This document shows positions 62,854 to 64,000 of a DNA stretch of 64,000 nucleotides, in pieces (the first letter of the stretch is position 1; each line of letters opens with the position of its first letter). This DNA is from Flavihumibacter stibioxidans. GTDB lineage: Bacteria; Bacteroidota; Bacteroidia; Chitinophagales; Chitinophagaceae. Both the position numbers and the translations under genes were made by a program. The notes below the pieces were generated by a model. The model searched no databases and was not told where the DNA came from. It saw only the letters and a program-made list of their open reading frames with translations. The stretch is from NCBI RefSeq assembly GCF_014332695.1, contig NZ_MBUA01000012.1, positions 181,858-245,857 on the forward strand, read 5' to 3'.

Positions 62854-64000
62854 TCAATACGCGTTGTTCTTGGGATTGAAGCTTGCCCAACCCTGCACCC
62901 AGTTGGTAGTACCGAAGGCGCCAATATAGGTTGTGGGGGTAAAGAAAGCGTCCATTCCGGTGAAGCTGGCTCCTGTCAGGGCAGGTGATCCGGCCTTGGG
63001 CAGGAAGTTGGGAGAAGTCAGGTTGAACGGATCGGTCAACTGCACATCATCACGGCTTGCCAGGGTGCGTGTACCCTCAGCTTCAGCTTTAGTTTTTACG
63101 AGATCAGCAGTGGCAAATACTGTTTCGGCACCACCGGCAACGTTATAAGGTTTTGCATACACCGCTACGATATTGTTTTTGAACTCAGACTGACCATCCT
63201 TGTAAGCCTGGGCGGTCAGGGCAGTTTCCATAGAGAAACCAGCTTTCCTGTGTCCAATCAGCAGGGAGTTGCGGAAAACAAAACGGGTTGCCTTCCTCCA
63301 ACGGTTACTGAAACCGTGGTTAGAGTTGGAACCGGTTGTATCATATGGTCCGATCAGGGTAAAGTTTGACAACTCAGGACGGGTGAACGGCTCAGAAGCA
63401 TCGCCGGCACCGTTGTTATCACACTCAATACCATTGGCCTGATCTGTATCGGCTGGCTTATCGCGCAGGGATACTGCATTCTGGATCTTACCGGTATATC
63501 CGAAGTCGAAATCGAAATCATCGTCCATGGTAGCGAAAGCAACCAGGTTCTTACAGTTAACGGTACCGCCGAAGAACTCGTAGGCATCATCACCACCATA
63601 AGAAACCTGTACGTTTTCTATAACTGTTCCGGAACCGATGCCACCCAGGGTCAGACCATTGATCTCAGATCCTGGTTCAGCTGCGATACCGGAAAACTCG
63701 ATCCTTACATAACGCAGGATACCACTGTTATCATTGGCAATAGTGCCACCGTAAGGGCGGTTCACACCACCTTCGATGATTGGTGCAGGTGAAGTGGGAC
63801 GGTTGGTAGGAGCATTACCCAGCAGGATGATTCCACCCCAGTCACCAGGAGCGCGTTCGCCCACTGCCTTACCGGATGTGAAGACGATCGGGGCATCAGC
63901 CCTGCCGTCAGCGATCAGCTTGGAACCGCGTTCGATGATCAGCGCACCCTTGTCAGCCACATCACTTTTGATGATGGTTCCGGGTTCAATGGTCAGCACC
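62854..64000 (-). CDS. Secreted beta-helix protein, N-terminus outside the window
   Basis: The frame is open to the right edge, so the beginning is missing; 382 codons are present. It starts in VLTIEPGTIIKSD and continues with GTLI-like rungs, APGDWGGIILLGNAP, DNSGILRYVRIEFSGIA, and GDDAYEFFGGTVNCKNL. These are the regular turns of a right-handed parallel beta-helix. The family is common in Bacteroidota and is often found near TonB receptors and proteins carrying secretion signals. It ends FNPKNNAY with no T9SS tail. Function unknown; a surface or periplasmic role is likely. The repeat array begins 7 bp after its stop. Confidence 0.85.
   Translation of the reverse strand, partial: VLTIEPGTIIKSDVADKGALIIERGSKLIADGRADAPIVFTSGKAVGERAPGDWGGIILLGNAPTNRPTSPAPIIEGGVNRPYGGTIANDNSGILRYVRIEFSGIAAEPGSEINGLTLGGIGSGTVIENVQVSYGGDDAYEFFGGTVNCKNLVAFATMDDDFDFDFGYTGKIQNAVSLRDKPADTDQANGIECDNNGAGDASEPFTRPELSNFTLIGPYDTTGSNSNHGFSNRWRKATRFVFRNSLLIGHRKAGFSMETALTAQAYKDGQSEFKNNIVAVYAKPYNVAGGAETVFATADLVKTKAEAEGTRTLASRDDVQLTDPFNLTSPNFLPKAGSPALTGASFTGMDAFFTPTTYIGAFGTTNWVQGWASFNPKNNAY

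Overview
The window looks like chromosome from a member of the Bacteroidota, most probably family Chitinophagaceae. The evidence is three SusC/RagA or related TonB-dependent receptors, two SusD lipoproteins, a LacI-regulated saccharide locus, Bacteroidota-type ATP synthase subunit a with a long His-rich N-terminus, DUF3098, DUF3108 and DUF5690 proteins, a type IX secretion-like tail, and promoters of the TTG-N17-20-TAnnTTTG form rather than the usual -35/-10. I see no rRNA, tRNA, prophage, insertion sequence or CRISPR array. Genus cannot be fixed from the sequence alone.

Layout. 1-3.1 kb: the 3' end of a GH97 alpha-glucosidase, a periplasmic trehalase and a HAD phosphatase. 3.1-4.3 kb: a small doubtful ORF and a membrane-anchored GyrI-like protein. 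4.3-16.9 kb: a leftward operon susC-susD-VCBS-VCBS, divergent from a LacI regulator, with a perfect 22-bp operator-like palindrome and a terminator-like hairpin in the susC leader. Together with the glycosidases this reads as a polysaccharide utilisation locus for alpha-glucosides, in which two giant VCBS/ASPIC lipoproteins sit where SusE/F would be. 17-21.4 kb: a tricorn-like protease and a secreted protein. 21.4-32.8 kb: leuS, then ftsX-DUF3098-uppP-MFS-MBL hydrolase, DUF3108, a flippase-like membrane protein, ruvC and an M20 peptidase. 32.8-34.7 kb: a HIT protein, a TonB-C-like protein and greA, which has a strong Shine-Dalgarno and an attenuator-like leader. 34.8-39.5 kb: a second susCD pair without enzymes. 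39.6-42.5 kb: hydroxyacid dehydrogenase-rsmA, divergent from pdxA. 42.5-49.3 kb: an operon of membrane protein, winged-helix regulator, ABC ATPase, permease and LolA-like protein, then a TPR-like secreted protein, a TonB receptor under a 20-bp palindrome, and a 47-56 aa one-pass membrane protein. 49.4-56.9 kb: a T9SS-like secreted protein, atpBEFHA (no atpG) and an MsbA-type ABC exporter. 56.9-62.4 kb: a predicted clan-CD-like peptidase, a PhoB/PhoR-like two-component pair and a DUF5690 transporter. 62.6-62.85 kb: a striking repeat built from a 14-bp word. The right edge holds a truncated beta-helix protein.

Two families of short intergenic palindromes recur: one built on ACCCGTCGGGT (21.4 and 32.8 kb) and one on GTCTGAC (42.5 and 62.6 kb). 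With the leader hairpins before susC and greA, these are the least explained structures here. The protein-level candidates for new biology are the LacI-SusCD-double-VCBS locus, the clan-CD-like protein and the regulator/ABC/LolA operon.
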